A stretch of 21,968 nucleotides of DNA from Candidatus Woesearchaeota archaeon (GTDB taxonomy: Archaea > Nanobdellota > Nanobdellia > Woesearchaeales > ARS49). This document shows positions 7,948 to 14,930 of the stretch, in pieces. Both the position numbers and the translations under genes were made by a program. Position 1 is the stretch's first letter; the number at the start of each line of letters is the position of its first letter. The notes below the pieces were generated by a model, which saw nothing but the letters and a program-made list of their open reading frames with translations, had not been told where the DNA came from and did no database searches. The stretch covers positions 1 to 21,968 of the forward strand of contig JACQMZ010000063.1 in NCBI GenBank assembly GCA_016203345.1, given 5' to 3'.

Positions 7948-7995
7948 CGCGTTTTCCGAGTTCAGCTCTTCCGGAGCCTCACTCAGGGAAACGCG
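7948..7995 (+). repeat. Palindromic repeat element, copy 3
   Basis: Outer stem CGCGTTTTCC with GGGAAACGCG (ten pairs, one of them T-G), then GAGT/ACTC with the unpaired A, and an inner GCTC/GAGC hairpin. It sits between divergent promoters: 10 bp behind the TATA box of the minus-strand surface operon and 2 bp before the TTTTAAAA of pelA. It therefore cannot be a simple terminator of either gene. Confidence 0.86.
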
Positions 7996-7997
7996 GG

Positions 7998-8005
7998 TTT
8001 TAAAA
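7998..8005 (+). promoter_or_regulatory. TATA box of pelA
   Basis: TTTTAAAA is centred 28.5 nt before the ATG at 8030, favouring that start over the GTG at 8006 immediately after the box. It abuts palindromic element copy 3. Confidence 0.68.
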
Positions 8006-8029
8006 GTGGAAAAGAAAACTACTCTTTTC

Positions 8030-9079
8030 ATGCAACTCCTCACGTCTGCACCCAAACAAGGCGCGCTCAGGCTCCAAATCACTGCTCCAGACGACCTCTG
8101 GCTGTTGTCGCAGATCATTTCACCAGGCGACGCACTCAAGGCGCGAACTGAACGCAAAATCAAGCTTGGCGAGGAAAAAACAACAATTGTCCGCCGAACA
8201 ATCACACTGGAAATACAAGTAGAAAAAGTAAGCTTCTCCCCACACGCGCTTCGCATCAGCGGAAAAATCCTTGAAGGCGCAGAAGACATCCCCACAGGAA
8301 GCTACCACACCCTCTCCCTCGAAGAAGGAACAGAATTCAGCCTCACGAAAAAAAATTGGCCCACCTACCAGCTCAAACGACTCAAAGACGCAGCCACAGA
8401 AAAATTACCGCCCACCCTCATAGTCGCATTTGACCGGGAAGAAGCATACTTTGCAGTCCTCAAAAGAACAGGACCAGAACTCCTCACCCACCTCCGAGGA
8501 AACGTCACGCGCAAACGCATACCCACCAAAGAACGCGAAAGCTTTTGGCAACAAGCCATCAAAGCCATCAAAGAATACGACACCCGCCTGAAACTCACCC
8601 ACATCATCCTCGCCAGCCCATCCTTCTGGAAAGAAGAATTGCTCAAAGAATTGAAAGACAAAGAGTTACGACAAAAAATGATCCTTGTCTCCTGCGCGTC
8701 AGTAGACGAAAGCGCGCTCACCGAAGCAGTGTCATCACCAGACACCCAACGAGCACTCCAAGCAAGCAGAACCGCCGCAGAAATCGCGGCAGTAGATGCC
8801 TTGCTCACAGAGATACGAAAAAACTCCGGACTGGCAGCGTACGGCACAGCAGCAGTACAACAAGCCGCCAATGCAGGATCAGTCAAACAACTCCTCATTA
8901 CCGACACCTTCATCGTCTCCAGCCAAGAAAAAGGCACCTATGCTGACATTGATTCCGTTCTGGGATTAGTTGACAAAAACAGCGGCGCCATCATCGTCGT
9001 GTGCGCAGACCACGCCGGCGGAAAAAAACTCAACGGGCTTGGAGGCATCGCTGCGATCCTGAGGTACGTACCTGTCTAG
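8030..9079 (+). CDS. pelA: Pelota (Dom34) ribosome rescue factor
   Basis: A eRF1-like protein that, with aEF1A/aABCE1, recognises stalled archaeal ribosomes and starts their dissociation and mRNA surveillance. From the ATG at 8030 it has 349 residues, normal for archaeal Pelota. The N-terminal Sm-like domain is recognisable (LRLQITAPDDLWLLSQIISP, then GDALKARTERKI). The central domain contains FDREEAYFAVL, and the C-terminal domain ends with YADIDSVLGLVDKNSGAIIV followed by GLGGIAAILRY, the standard end of the family. The GGQ loop of release factors is absent, as expected for Pelota. An upstream in-frame GTG would add eight residues, but the TATA box position argues against it. Two palindromic elements and an oligo-T tract follow the gene. 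Confidence 0.93.
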   Translation: MQLLTSAPKQGALRLQITAPDDLWLLSQIISPGDALKARTERKIKLGEEKTTIVRRTITLEIQVEKVSFSPHALRISGKILEGAEDIPTGSYHTLSLEEGTEFSLTKKNWPTYQLKRLKDAATEKLPPTLIVAFDREEAYFAVLKRTGPELLTHLRGNVTRKRIPTKERESFWQQAIKAIKEYDTRLKLTHIILASPSFWKEELLKELKDKELRQKMILVSCASVDESALTEAVSSPDTQRALQASRTAAEIAAVDALLTEIRKNSGLAAYGTAAVQQAANAGSVKQLLITDTFIVSSQEKGTYADIDSVLGLVDKNSGAIIVVCADHAGGKKLNGLGGIAAILRYVPV

Positions 9080-9094
9080 CTGTCCTGTGGGTAC

Positions 9095-9141
9095 GAATTT
9101 TCCGAGTTCGCTCGCCTATGGCTCGCTCACACGGAAAATTC
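9095..9141 (+). repeat. Palindromic repeat element, copy 4
   Basis: Outer stem GAATTTTCCG with CGGAAAATTC (10 bp, perfect). The inner part deviates from the family: the ACTCA segment is ACACG, so the unpaired A and the 4-bp stem are lost, with a small GCC/GGC hairpin at the tip. It follows the pelA stop by 15 bp. Confidence 0.85.
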
Positions 9142-9142
9142 A

Positions 9143-9151
9143 CTTTTTTTA
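9143..9151 (+). terminator. Oligo-T tract after pelA, probable terminator
   Basis: Seven consecutive T (9144-9150) follow directly on the 3' arm of palindrome copy 4. Archaeal RNA polymerase terminates at such T tracts; the hairpin next to it may be incidental, because most copies of the element lack a following T run. Confidence 0.5.
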
Positions 9152-9221
9152 TGGCGAAGATTACTGCGGGAGCAATTAAACTACGTCAGGCCACCATAGT
9201 TTCTACGTCAAACTCAAATGT

Positions 9222-9265
9222 GAATTTTGCTGAATGAGCGCCGCAGGCGCGAATTCGCAAAATTC
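9222..9265 (-). repeat. Palindromic repeat element, copy 5, inverted orientation
   Basis: This is the only copy whose consensus reads on the minus strand: GAATTTTGC/GCAAAATTC outer stem, GAAT/ATTC with the unpaired A, and an inner GCGCC/GGCGC hairpin with a 3-nt loop. Together with copy 4 it brackets 80 bp (9142-9221) in inverted arrangement. That bracketed stretch holds the T tract and a possible 28-codon ORF (9151-9237) that I do not regard as a supported gene. Confidence 0.88.
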
Positions 9266-9296
9266 GTGCACACTCGAGAGTAGGGAAAAACAAAAC

Positions 9297-9304
9297 ATAT
9301 TAAT
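9297..9304 (+). promoter_or_regulatory. Probable TATA box of the TrmB-family gene
   Basis: ATATTAAT is the best TATA-like sequence upstream. It would start transcription near 9327 and leave a leader of about 33 nt, longer than at most genes here, with AAGGGG 8 nt before the ATG acting as Shine-Dalgarno. Confidence 0.5.
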
Positions 9305-9306
9305 AG

Positions 9307-9315
9307 GAGTATTCC
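9307..9315 (+). promoter_or_regulatory. GAGTATTCC motif, candidate operator
   Basis: The same 9-mer occurs at the same place in the next promoter (10267-10275), in both cases starting 10 bp after the start of the TATA box. It lies between TATA and the predicted transcription start, where a repressor would bind. The link to the TrmB-like protein is inference. Confidence 0.35.
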
Positions 9316-9359
9316 CCACCTCGCAGGTAGAACAGATTGTGTGAAAAGGGGACTAAACA

Positions 9360-10166
9360 ATGATTGTCAAAGAAGAATTTTTGAGCAAACTCCGACGATA
9401 TTTCTGCCTCAACCTCTACGAAGTAAAAATCTGGACAGCACTCCTCTCGCGCGGCGTCGCCACAGCAGGAGAATTATCTGACATTGCCAACGTCCCCCGC
9501 AGCAGAAGCTATGACGTTCTTGAAAGCCTTGAGCGCAAAGGCTTTGTCATCATGAAACTCGGCAAGCCGATCAAGTACATCGCAGTGCCGCCATCAGAAG
9601 TGCTTGAACGCGTCAAGAAAAACATGAAAGACGAAGCTGAAGAACGCATCAACCGGCTCGCAGAACTCAAAGACGGCGACGTGCTCGGAGAACTCAACCT
9701 GCTCCACGACCAAGGCATTGAACTTGTCGAACCATCAGACCTGTCAGGCAGCCTCCGCGGCAGACACAACCTCTATGGCCACCTCGAACTCACGATCAGA
9801 AACGCGGAGAAAAGCGTCACCATCATGACCACAGAACAAGGACTCCTCCGAAAAGTCGAAGGGCTCAAAAGCGTGTTTGAAAAACTCAAAAAACGCGGCG
9901 TCAGCATCAGAATAGCCGCCCCACTCACCAAAGACACCAAAGACGCATTCAAAGACATAGGCACAGTCGCAGACGTCAGGGCAACAGACGGCAAAGCACG
10001 ATTCTGCATCGTAGACAGCAAAGAACTCATCTTCATGATCCTCGACGACCAGGAAGTCCACCCAACATACGACGTCGGCATCTGGGTCAACAGCCCCTTC
10101 TTCGCCAACGCCATGGACACACTCTTCGACTCAGCGTGGAAAAACATGCGCAGCATAAAACAGTAA
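9360..10166 (+). CDS. TrmB-family transcriptional regulator
   Basis: 268 residues. Residues about 10-75 form a winged helix-turn-helix of the TrmB type (YEVKIWTALLSRGVATAGEL, NVPRSRSYDVLESLERKGFV, GKPIKYIAVPP). A helical linker (80-105) follows, then a C-terminal domain with FCIVDSKELIFMI at about 215-227 and GIWVNSPFFANAMDTLFDSAW at 240-260, typical of TrmB-like proteins with the phospholipase-D-like sensor fold. Characterised relatives in Thermococcales sense sugars and control transport or glycolysis genes; the ligand here cannot be read from sequence. The gene stands alone between two repeat-bearing spacers, with a 33-nt leader and a Shine-Dalgarno (AAGGGG). A 9-bp motif shared with the pheS promoter could be its binding site. 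Confidence 0.88.
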   Translation: MIVKEEFLSKLRRYFCLNLYEVKIWTALLSRGVATAGELSDIANVPRSRSYDVLESLERKGFVIMKLGKPIKYIAVPPSEVLERVKKNMKDEAEERINRLAELKDGDVLGELNLLHDQGIELVEPSDLSGSLRGRHNLYGHLELTIRNAEKSVTIMTTEQGLLRKVEGLKSVFEKLKKRGVSIRIAAPLTKDTKDAFKDIGTVADVRATDGKARFCIVDSKELIFMILDDQEVHPTYDVGIWVNSPFFANAMDTLFDSAWKNMRSIKQ

Positions 10167-10190
10167 GCGTAACACACTGCTCTTGTTCTT

Positions 10191-10238
10191 GAATTTTCCG
10201 AACTCACTCAGCTTCGCCTCGCTCGTTCAGGAAAATTC
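10191..10238 (+). repeat. Palindromic repeat element, copy 6
   Basis: Outer stem GAATTTTCC with GGAAAATTC (9 bp, perfect). The inner 4-bp stem is GAAC with GTTC, a third paired variant of the position that is GAGT/ACTC or GAAT/ATTC elsewhere, and the unpaired A is kept. It lies between the regulator gene and the pheS promoter. Confidence 0.87.
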
Positions 10239-10255
10239 GGGGAAAAATCCGATAA

Positions 10256-10263
10256 CTATAAAT
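10256..10263 (+). promoter_or_regulatory. TATA box of the pheS-pheT operon
   Basis: CTATAAAT is centred about 27 nt before the ATG at 10287, indicating a leaderless pheS transcript. Confidence 0.8.
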
Positions 10264-10266
10264 TAA

Positions 10267-10275
10267 GAGTATTCC
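10267..10275 (+). promoter_or_regulatory. GAGTATTCC motif, second copy
   Basis: Identical to 9307-9315 and at the same distance from its TATA box. It falls between TATA and the predicted start at 10287. Confidence 0.35.
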
Positions 10276-10286
10276 AAAAGCACAAC

Positions 10287-11819
10287 ATGCCTGAATCTGT
10301 CGAAAACATTGCAGCCAATCTACACCCACTTGAACGCAAACTTCTCCCACACGTGGGCCAGAAAAGCAGTTTCGCAGACATTGTGAAAAAAAGCGGAATG
10401 CAAGAGGTCGAAGTCATGCGCGGCCTGCAATGGCTCCAAAACAAACAACTCATTCAAATCTACCAAGACCTGGAAGAACAGGCCATGCTCGGCGAACTTG
10501 GCCAAAAATACAGGCAAGAAAAACTTCCTGAACGCAAATTCCTCGACGCACTCGCCAAAGAAAAAACACTCCCTGTCTCAGCCATCGCCGCACGAGCACA
10601 CCTTGACATCAACGAAACAAATACCGTCATGGGCAAGCTCAAAATGGCCAGCTTCATCACGATCAACAAAACAGACAAAGGCGTGACTGTGGCGCTTACA
10701 AAAGATGGAGAGAACTTTCTGCGCAAACCACTCCCTGCAGAACAATTACTTTCAAAAGAATTTCCTGTCCCTGTCGCCAGCCTGAACCACGAAGAAAAAG
10801 AAATTGTTCAAGCACTGCAAAAACGCAAAGACATCATCACCATAGACCTCGTCAAAAACATCAGCGCAAGCATACTCCCACTTGGAAAAAACGTTGCATC
10901 CAACAGCGCATTTGCCACAACATCCATGGATGCGCTTACCCCAAAGATTCTTCAAACAGGCGAATGGAAAAACAAAATATTCAGACGCTACGACACCACC
11001 ATCAACGTGCCGAAAATATTCGCAGGCAAACACCAACACTACCGCAGGTTCCTGGACAGCATCCGCGAAAAATTCATCAGCCTCGGCTTCACTGAAATGA
11101 CCGGACCCATCGTCGAAACAGACTTCTGGGACATGGACGCACTCTACATGCCGCAATTCCATTCCGCCCGCGACATCCATGATGCGTACTTTGTCAAAGA
11201 ACCCAAACGAGGAGAGTTGGATGAACATTTTGTCAAAAAAGTAAAGCAAATGCATGAAGGAGGAGGTGCCGGCAGCACCGGATGGCAGTACGCGTTCAAT
11301 GAAGGCATGACGCGACGCGTGCTGTTGCGAACACAAGCAACAGCGTGCTCCTCACGAATGCTGGCATCAAAAAACCTCAAAATACCTGGCAAATATTTCG
11401 GCATAGCCCGTTGCTTCCGCAAAGACGTCATCGACGCCACACACCTCGCGGACTTTCACCAAACCGAAGGCATCATCGTAGAAGAAGGCTTGACTTTACG
11501 ACACCTGTTTGGACTTCTGCGGTTGTTTGCGAAAGAATTCGCAGGCACTGACGAAATAAAACTCGTACCAGGATACTTCCCCTTTACCGAACCAAGCGTC
11601 GAATTGTATGCGAAACATCCTGTGCTTGGTTGGGTGGAATTAGGAGGGGCAGGAATTTTCAGAAGCGAAGTCGTCGCGCCACTGCTCGGCAAAGACATCA
11701 GCGTCATCGCCTGGGGCATCGGCATCGACCGCATCGGCATGTTCAAACTCGGCCTGTCAGACGTACGAGACCTGTTCAGCCACGACCTGAACGTGCTCCG
11801 CAACGCAAAGGTGATCTAA
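10287..11819 (+). CDS. pheS: Phenylalanyl-tRNA synthetase alpha subunit, archaeal type
   Basis: The catalytic subunit of the alpha2-beta2 PheRS that charges tRNA-Phe. 510 residues, the archaeal/eukaryotic size. The N-terminal third (about 1-150) consists of winged-helix modules (LERKLLPHVGQKSSFADIVK; KTLPVSAIAARAHLDI) that bind tRNA in this branch. The class II core follows: TGPIVETDFWDMDALYMPQ at 272-290, GKYFGIARCFRKD with HLADFHQTEG (motif 2) at 368-395, and the motif 3 Arg in GIGIDRIGM at 477-485. The promoter is a TATA box at 10256-10263 with the A of ATG about 27 nt downstream. Its last codons carry the Shine-Dalgarno of pheT, which starts at the base after its stop, so the two subunits are co-expressed. 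Confidence 0.96.
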   Translation: MPESVENIAANLHPLERKLLPHVGQKSSFADIVKKSGMQEVEVMRGLQWLQNKQLIQIYQDLEEQAMLGELGQKYRQEKLPERKFLDALAKEKTLPVSAIAARAHLDINETNTVMGKLKMASFITINKTDKGVTVALTKDGENFLRKPLPAEQLLSKEFPVPVASLNHEEKEIVQALQKRKDIITIDLVKNISASILPLGKNVASNSAFATTSMDALTPKILQTGEWKNKIFRRYDTTINVPKIFAGKHQHYRRFLDSIREKFISLGFTEMTGPIVETDFWDMDALYMPQFHSARDIHDAYFVKEPKRGELDEHFVKKVKQMHEGGGAGSTGWQYAFNEGMTRRVLLRTQATACSSRMLASKNLKIPGKYFGIARCFRKDVIDATHLADFHQTEGIIVEEGLTLRHLFGLLRLFAKEFAGTDEIKLVPGYFPFTEPSVELYAKHPVLGWVELGGAGIFRSEVVAPLLGKDISVIAWGIGIDRIGMFKLGLSDVRDLFSHDLNVLRNAKVI

Positions 11820-13451
11820 ATGCCAGTCATTACGTTCTCAAAAAAAGACTTTGACGAACTACTCGGAAAAAAATTAACGCCCAATGAACTGCGCGACCTG
11901 CTGGACTACGCCAAAGCAGAACTCGAACACGCAGAAGGCGACACGATCAGCGTCAAATACAACGACACCAACCAGCCGTATCTCTGGTGCCCGGAAGGCC
12001 TTGCACTGCTGTTACGAGGAATACTCGGAAAAGAAACAGGACTTCCTAAAATAAGCACAACAAAAACAGACAAAGCAATCCTCGTAGACAAAACCGTCAA
12101 AACTATCAGACCATACATTGCAGGCTTCATCGCCAAAGGACCACCCCTCACAGAGTACCTTCTCAAATTGTTCATACAATTGCAAGAAAAACTCGCAGAC
12201 AGCTATGGCAGACACCGGGAATACGTGTCGCTTGGGCTCTACCCTGCTGACAAAATTACGTGGCCAGCCACGTACAAAGCAGTCAAGCCAGACACTGTCA
12301 AGTTCATGCCACTCGATGTTGACAAGGACATGACGCTCAACCAGATTCTTGAACACCACCCCAAAGGAAAAGAATACGGATGGATTCTTGCCAAACACAA
12401 ACAACACCCCCTCCTCGTCGATGCAAAAGGAGCCATACTGAGTTATCCCCCAATCATCAACTCCCAAACAACAGGACGACTGACTGTTGGAGAGAAGACA
12501 ATCCTTATCGAAGCAACAGGCACCAGCAAAACAAGCGTAGAATTATGCGCAGTCATTTTCGCATATGCGCTCGCTGCGCGTGGATACACCATACACGCAC
12601 TCACCGTCAAAGACGAAAAACCACACCAGTGCCCCAACGTACAACCTGCAGAAAACCCCCTTGACGCCACACTAGTCGCCAAAAGACTAGGACTCGACCT
12701 CACCCAGAAAGACATTGAAAAACACCTCAAACGATTCAGGTACGGCTATGACGGCAAAAACGTTCAGGTTCCACCCTACCGGCAAGACATCATGCACGCA
12801 TACGACATCATCGAAGACATCGGCATTGCCTACGGATACAACAACATCAAACCACTCGCCATACACACGCACACAAGGGGAGCAAGCCTGCCAGACGTGC
12901 CGCTCTTAAATGCGCTGCGCGACTTATGCGTGGGTCTCGGGTGCCAAGAAGTCTTCTCACAAATCCTCTCAAACCCAGAAGTGCTCTACAACAACATGAA
13001 CGTGGCTCGAGAAGACTTTATAGAAATCGAAAACTACACGTCAGCAACCTACTCCTGCGTGCGCAGCTGGATACTCCCCATCCTGTTAAGCATGCTCGCA
13101 CAAAACCGCAAAGCAGAAGCGCCCTACAAAGTGTTTGAAGAAGGACTTGTCACTGTACGAGACGGCAAAAACTACCACGACGAACACCACGTGGCTGTAA
13201 CGCTCAGCCACGCAGAAGCAAACTTCACTCAAATCAAACAATTTGCAGAACATCTCATCAGACAAATCGGCAAAGAATACACTGCCAAAGAAGACAACCA
13301 TCCCAGCTTCATCCCCGGCAGATGCGGTGCATTGTGGATTGGAAAACACAAAGTCGCATTTTTCGGAGAACTGCACCCTGCCGTGCTGGAGAAGTTCAAC
13401 ATAGACATGCCGACAGTAGGGCTTGAGTTAAACGTCAGCGTCTTGCAGTGA
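11820..13451 (+). CDS. pheT: Phenylalanyl-tRNA synthetase beta subunit, archaeal type
   Basis: The structural and editing subunit of PheRS. 543 residues, matching the shorter archaeal beta subunit that lacks the bacterial N-terminal tRNA-binding module. Visible segments: B1-like start (ITFSKKDFDELLGKKLTP), the B3/4 editing region (YGWILAKHKQHPLLVDAKG, then YPPIINSQTTGRLTVGEK), the B5 segment (RLGLDLTQKDIEKHLKRFRY, VPPYRQDIMHAYDIIEDIGI), and the inactive synthetase-like core with LRDLCVGLGCQEVFSQIL and the closing IGKHKVAFFGELHPAVLEKF. The ATG at 11820 directly follows the pheS stop; AAAGGTGAT at 11807-11815 provides the ribosome binding site within pheS. A palindromic repeat lies 11 bp after its stop codon. 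Confidence 0.95.
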   Translation: MPVITFSKKDFDELLGKKLTPNELRDLLDYAKAELEHAEGDTISVKYNDTNQPYLWCPEGLALLLRGILGKETGLPKISTTKTDKAILVDKTVKTIRPYIAGFIAKGPPLTEYLLKLFIQLQEKLADSYGRHREYVSLGLYPADKITWPATYKAVKPDTVKFMPLDVDKDMTLNQILEHHPKGKEYGWILAKHKQHPLLVDAKGAILSYPPIINSQTTGRLTVGEKTILIEATGTSKTSVELCAVIFAYALAARGYTIHALTVKDEKPHQCPNVQPAENPLDATLVAKRLGLDLTQKDIEKHLKRFRYGYDGKNVQVPPYRQDIMHAYDIIEDIGIAYGYNNIKPLAIHTHTRGASLPDVPLLNALRDLCVGLGCQEVFSQILSNPEVLYNNMNVAREDFIEIENYTSATYSCVRSWILPILLSMLAQNRKAEAPYKVFEEGLVTVRDGKNYHDEHHVAVTLSHAEANFTQIKQFAEHLIRQIGKEYTAKEDNHPSFIPGRCGALWIGKHKVAFFGELHPAVLEKFNIDMPTVGLELNVSVLQ

Positions 13452-13462
13452 AAATTCCGAAC

Positions 13463-13506
13463 GAATTTTGCGAACTCGTGCCTGCGGCACTCATTCAGCA
13501 AAATTC
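13463..13506 (+). repeat. Palindromic repeat element, copy 7
   Basis: Outer stem GAATTTTGC with GCAAAATTC (9 bp, perfect), unpaired A kept, inner hairpin GTGCC/GGCAC with a 3-nt loop. The middle 4-bp stem has one C-A mismatch (GAAC against ATTC). It lies between pheT and the pyrophosphatase promoter. Confidence 0.88.
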
Positions 13507-13545
13507 GGGTGAAATAAACATAAGGTTTTTAAACTATATCTCGTA

Positions 13546-13553
13546 CTATATAC
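13546..13553 (+). promoter_or_regulatory. TATA box of the pyrophosphatase gene
   Basis: CTATATAC is centred 26.5 nt before the ATG at 13576, indicating a leaderless transcript. A second A/T-rich TTTTTAAACTATAT just upstream could be an alternative box. Confidence 0.72.
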
Positions 13554-13575
13554 TACAATATTTATAACTACAAAA

Positions 13576-14106
13576 ATGGTGCACCTGTATCATGACATCA
13601 CGCCAGGAACTGCTGAAAAACTCATCGCAGTCATTGAGATACCAAAAGGAAGCAAAGTCAAGTACGAAGTAGACAAGAAAACAGGCACGATCGCTGTTGA
13701 CAGAATTCTCTCATGCGAAGCAGGCTATCCTGAGAACTACGGGTTTGTGCCACAAACACACTACGAAGACGGCGACCCACTTGACGTTGTCGTCGTGTCT
13801 GATCATGCGCTGGCACCCGGCACTATTGTAGAAGTTCGGCCCATTGGCGTCATGCACATGAACGACAATGGAGAAACAGACGACAAAATCATCTGCGTCA
13901 TCGCAAGCGACCCAGCCTTCAAAACAACAAAAAACCTCACAGACCTTTCAGTCACACACGTGGAAGCCATCAAACACTTCTTCAGCACATACAAACAAAA
14001 AGAAGGCAAAAAAGTCGTGATTGACGGATTCGCTGGTGTGGACATCATCCCTCAAATGATTGAGAAAAGCATCAGAGAATACAAGGCGAAATGGGCTGAG
14101 GCATAA
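13576..14106 (+). CDS. ppa: Inorganic pyrophosphatase, family I
   Basis: A cytoplasmic enzyme that hydrolyses pyrophosphate to two phosphates and so pulls tRNA charging and nucleic acid synthesis forward. 176 residues, the normal size for a prokaryotic family I subunit (hexamer). Signature: EDGDPLDVVVV around residues 55-65 supplies the metal-binding aspartates; other active-site parts are IPKGSKVKYEVDKKTG near 24-39, YPENYGFVPQT near 50, GVMHMNDNGETDDKI with further metal ligands near 95-109, and the C-terminal EYKAKWAEA. It is alone under a leaderless TATA promoter, next to but probably not in one operon with the PheRS genes. It ends convergently with the toxin gene. Confidence 0.96.
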   Translation: MVHLYHDITPGTAEKLIAVIEIPKGSKVKYEVDKKTGTIAVDRILSCEAGYPENYGFVPQTHYEDGDPLDVVVVSDHALAPGTIVEVRPIGVMHMNDNGETDDKIICVIASDPAFKTTKNLTDLSVTHVEAIKHFFSTYKQKEGKKVVIDGFAGVDIIPQMIEKSIREYKAKWAEA

Positions 14107-14132
14107 AATCATGAACGCATTACTCACAGCGC

Positions 14133-14558
14133 TTAATCATCATCCATCCTTTGCATGGCGAGAAGTTCTATGATCTCCTTGGTCGCGCATACTTTGAAAT
14201 GGTTCTGGTTAGCGAGTGCATGATCGTTTGACCATATCGGGCATTGAAACTTTAAGCTTAATGCGACGAAATCAATATCATCCGGATCTGGTGTTATGGA
14301 TCGCGCCGTCTCAAGGAAGGATCGATATTCAGCGAGCGGAATGAACTCGACCAACATTGCCATTTCCTTTCTCATTTGGTTGAAGTGTACAGGCGATAAT
14401 TTCGCTTTTTTCATAAGTTCCGATTCGTGTTTCTTAATCTCTTCGAGTGCGAATTCTGGTGCGCAAAGACCTATATGTTGGTCGGAGAACACCACTCTGG
14501 CAACAGAAGATTGCCAAAAAAACGTCAGGAGCACATTTGTGTCCACAACGAGTTTCAT
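14133..14558 (-). CDS. PIN-domain ribonuclease toxin, VapC-like
   Basis: 141 residues forming one PIN domain, a Mg-dependent RNase fold. Acidic residues at the expected places: Asp6 in VVDTNVLLTFF, Glu in EFALEEIKKHE near 35-45, Asp in PDPDDIDFVALSL near 91-99, and a WSNDHAL motif near 109-115. In VapC toxins these cleave tRNA or rRNA; the target here is not predictable. The start codon overlaps the stop of the upstream small gene in an ATGA, a typical antitoxin-toxin coupling. The base composition of this stretch differs from the rest of the window (G exceeds C on the plus strand), consistent with transfer. An unpaired PIN-domain processing enzyme is the alternative, but the paired small gene makes that less likely. 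Confidence 0.85.
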   Translation of the reverse strand: MKLVVDTNVLLTFFWQSSVARVVFSDQHIGLCAPEFALEEIKKHESELMKKAKLSPVHFNQMRKEMAMLVEFIPLAEYRSFLETARSITPDPDDIDFVALSLKFQCPIWSNDHALANQNHFKVCATKEIIELLAMQRMDDD

Positions 14559-14797
14559 ATCAGTCCTTTTTTCTTCAGTTGTTCAAAACGACCCTTTCTG
14601 CCAGCATGCTGCAGCTTTACCGCCCAATCAGTTATGCCTCTCTCCATTTCCAGTTGTTTCAGCATTTTCTCCTTCCAGACGAGTTCTTCAGTCTTTTTCA
14701 CAATACACTTGCGCACAAAACCAGACCAATTGATTTCGTCGAACTCATTCATTTGGTTTTTTACTGCATCAGGCACTGATAAAGTTATACTTACCAT
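14555..14797 (-). CDS. Ribbon-helix-helix antitoxin, VapB-like
   Basis: 80 residues from the ATG at 14797. The N-terminus (MVSITLSVPDAVKNQMNEF, then INWSGFVRKCIVKK) is a ribbon-helix-helix DNA-binding unit: one beta strand and two helices. The C-terminal half is charged and helical (ELVWKEKMLKQLEMERGITDW) and would wrap the toxin. A strong GAGGTG Shine-Dalgarno (14804-14810) stands about 6 nt before this ATG, and a GTG within that motif at 14806 is therefore not the start. A perfect palindrome just upstream is placed as an operator, so autorepression by the VapBC complex is expected. The toxin gene follows with a 4-bp overlap. Confidence 0.82.
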   Translation of the reverse strand: MVSITLSVPDAVKNQMNEFDEINWSGFVRKCIVKKTEELVWKEKMLKQLEMERGITDWAVKLQHAGRKGRFEQLKKKGLI

Positions 14798-14817
14798 GAT
14801 TTTCACCTCTACGTTGA

Positions 14818-14835
14818 AAAACGTAAATACGTTTT
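14818..14835 (-). promoter_or_regulatory. Palindromic operator of the toxin-antitoxin operon
   Basis: AAAACGTA-AA-TACGTTTT is a perfect inverted repeat with 8-bp arms and a 2-bp spacer. On the minus strand it lies between the A/T-rich TATA-like segment (about 14836-14845) and the antitoxin start, where binding would block transcription. This is the classical site type for ribbon-helix-helix antitoxins. Confidence 0.7.
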
Positions 14836-14845
14836 AATATTTAAA
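14836..14845 (-). promoter_or_regulatory. TATA-like box of the toxin-antitoxin operon
   Basis: Minus strand reads TTTAAATATT. Transcription would start near 14814 and give a leader of about 17 nt containing GAGGTG. Confidence 0.6.
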
Positions 14846-14862
14846 TGTTTGGTGAGACTGTC

Positions 14863-14891
14863 CCGCACTGGACTGGACTGGACAAGTGCGG
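14863..14891. repeat. Hairpin with GGACT tandem repeats between two divergent promoters
   Basis: CCGCACT (14863-14869) pairs with AGTGCGG (14885-14891); the 15-nt loop consists of GGACT repeated twice and then GGACA. It lies upstream of the Hef TATA box and of the toxin-antitoxin promoter. It is unlike the nine-copy palindrome family. Function unknown; it could be an activator or repressor site. Confidence 0.55.
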
Positions 14892-14899
14892 TCGTTCTG

Positions 14900-14907
14900 T
14901 TTTTAAG
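14900..14907 (+). promoter_or_regulatory. TATA box of hef
   Basis: TTTTTAAG is centred about 27 nt before the ATG at 14931, favouring this leaderless start over the internal ATG at 14952. Confidence 0.7.
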
Positions 14908-14930
14908 CTATCAGCGAACTTAATAAGAAC

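Noticed and set aside
9151..9237. A 28-codon ORF between palindromes 4 and 5
   Set aside because: No ribosome binding site or promoter at the usual distance, and its stop lies within the repeat. I mention it under findings but do not annotate it as a gene.
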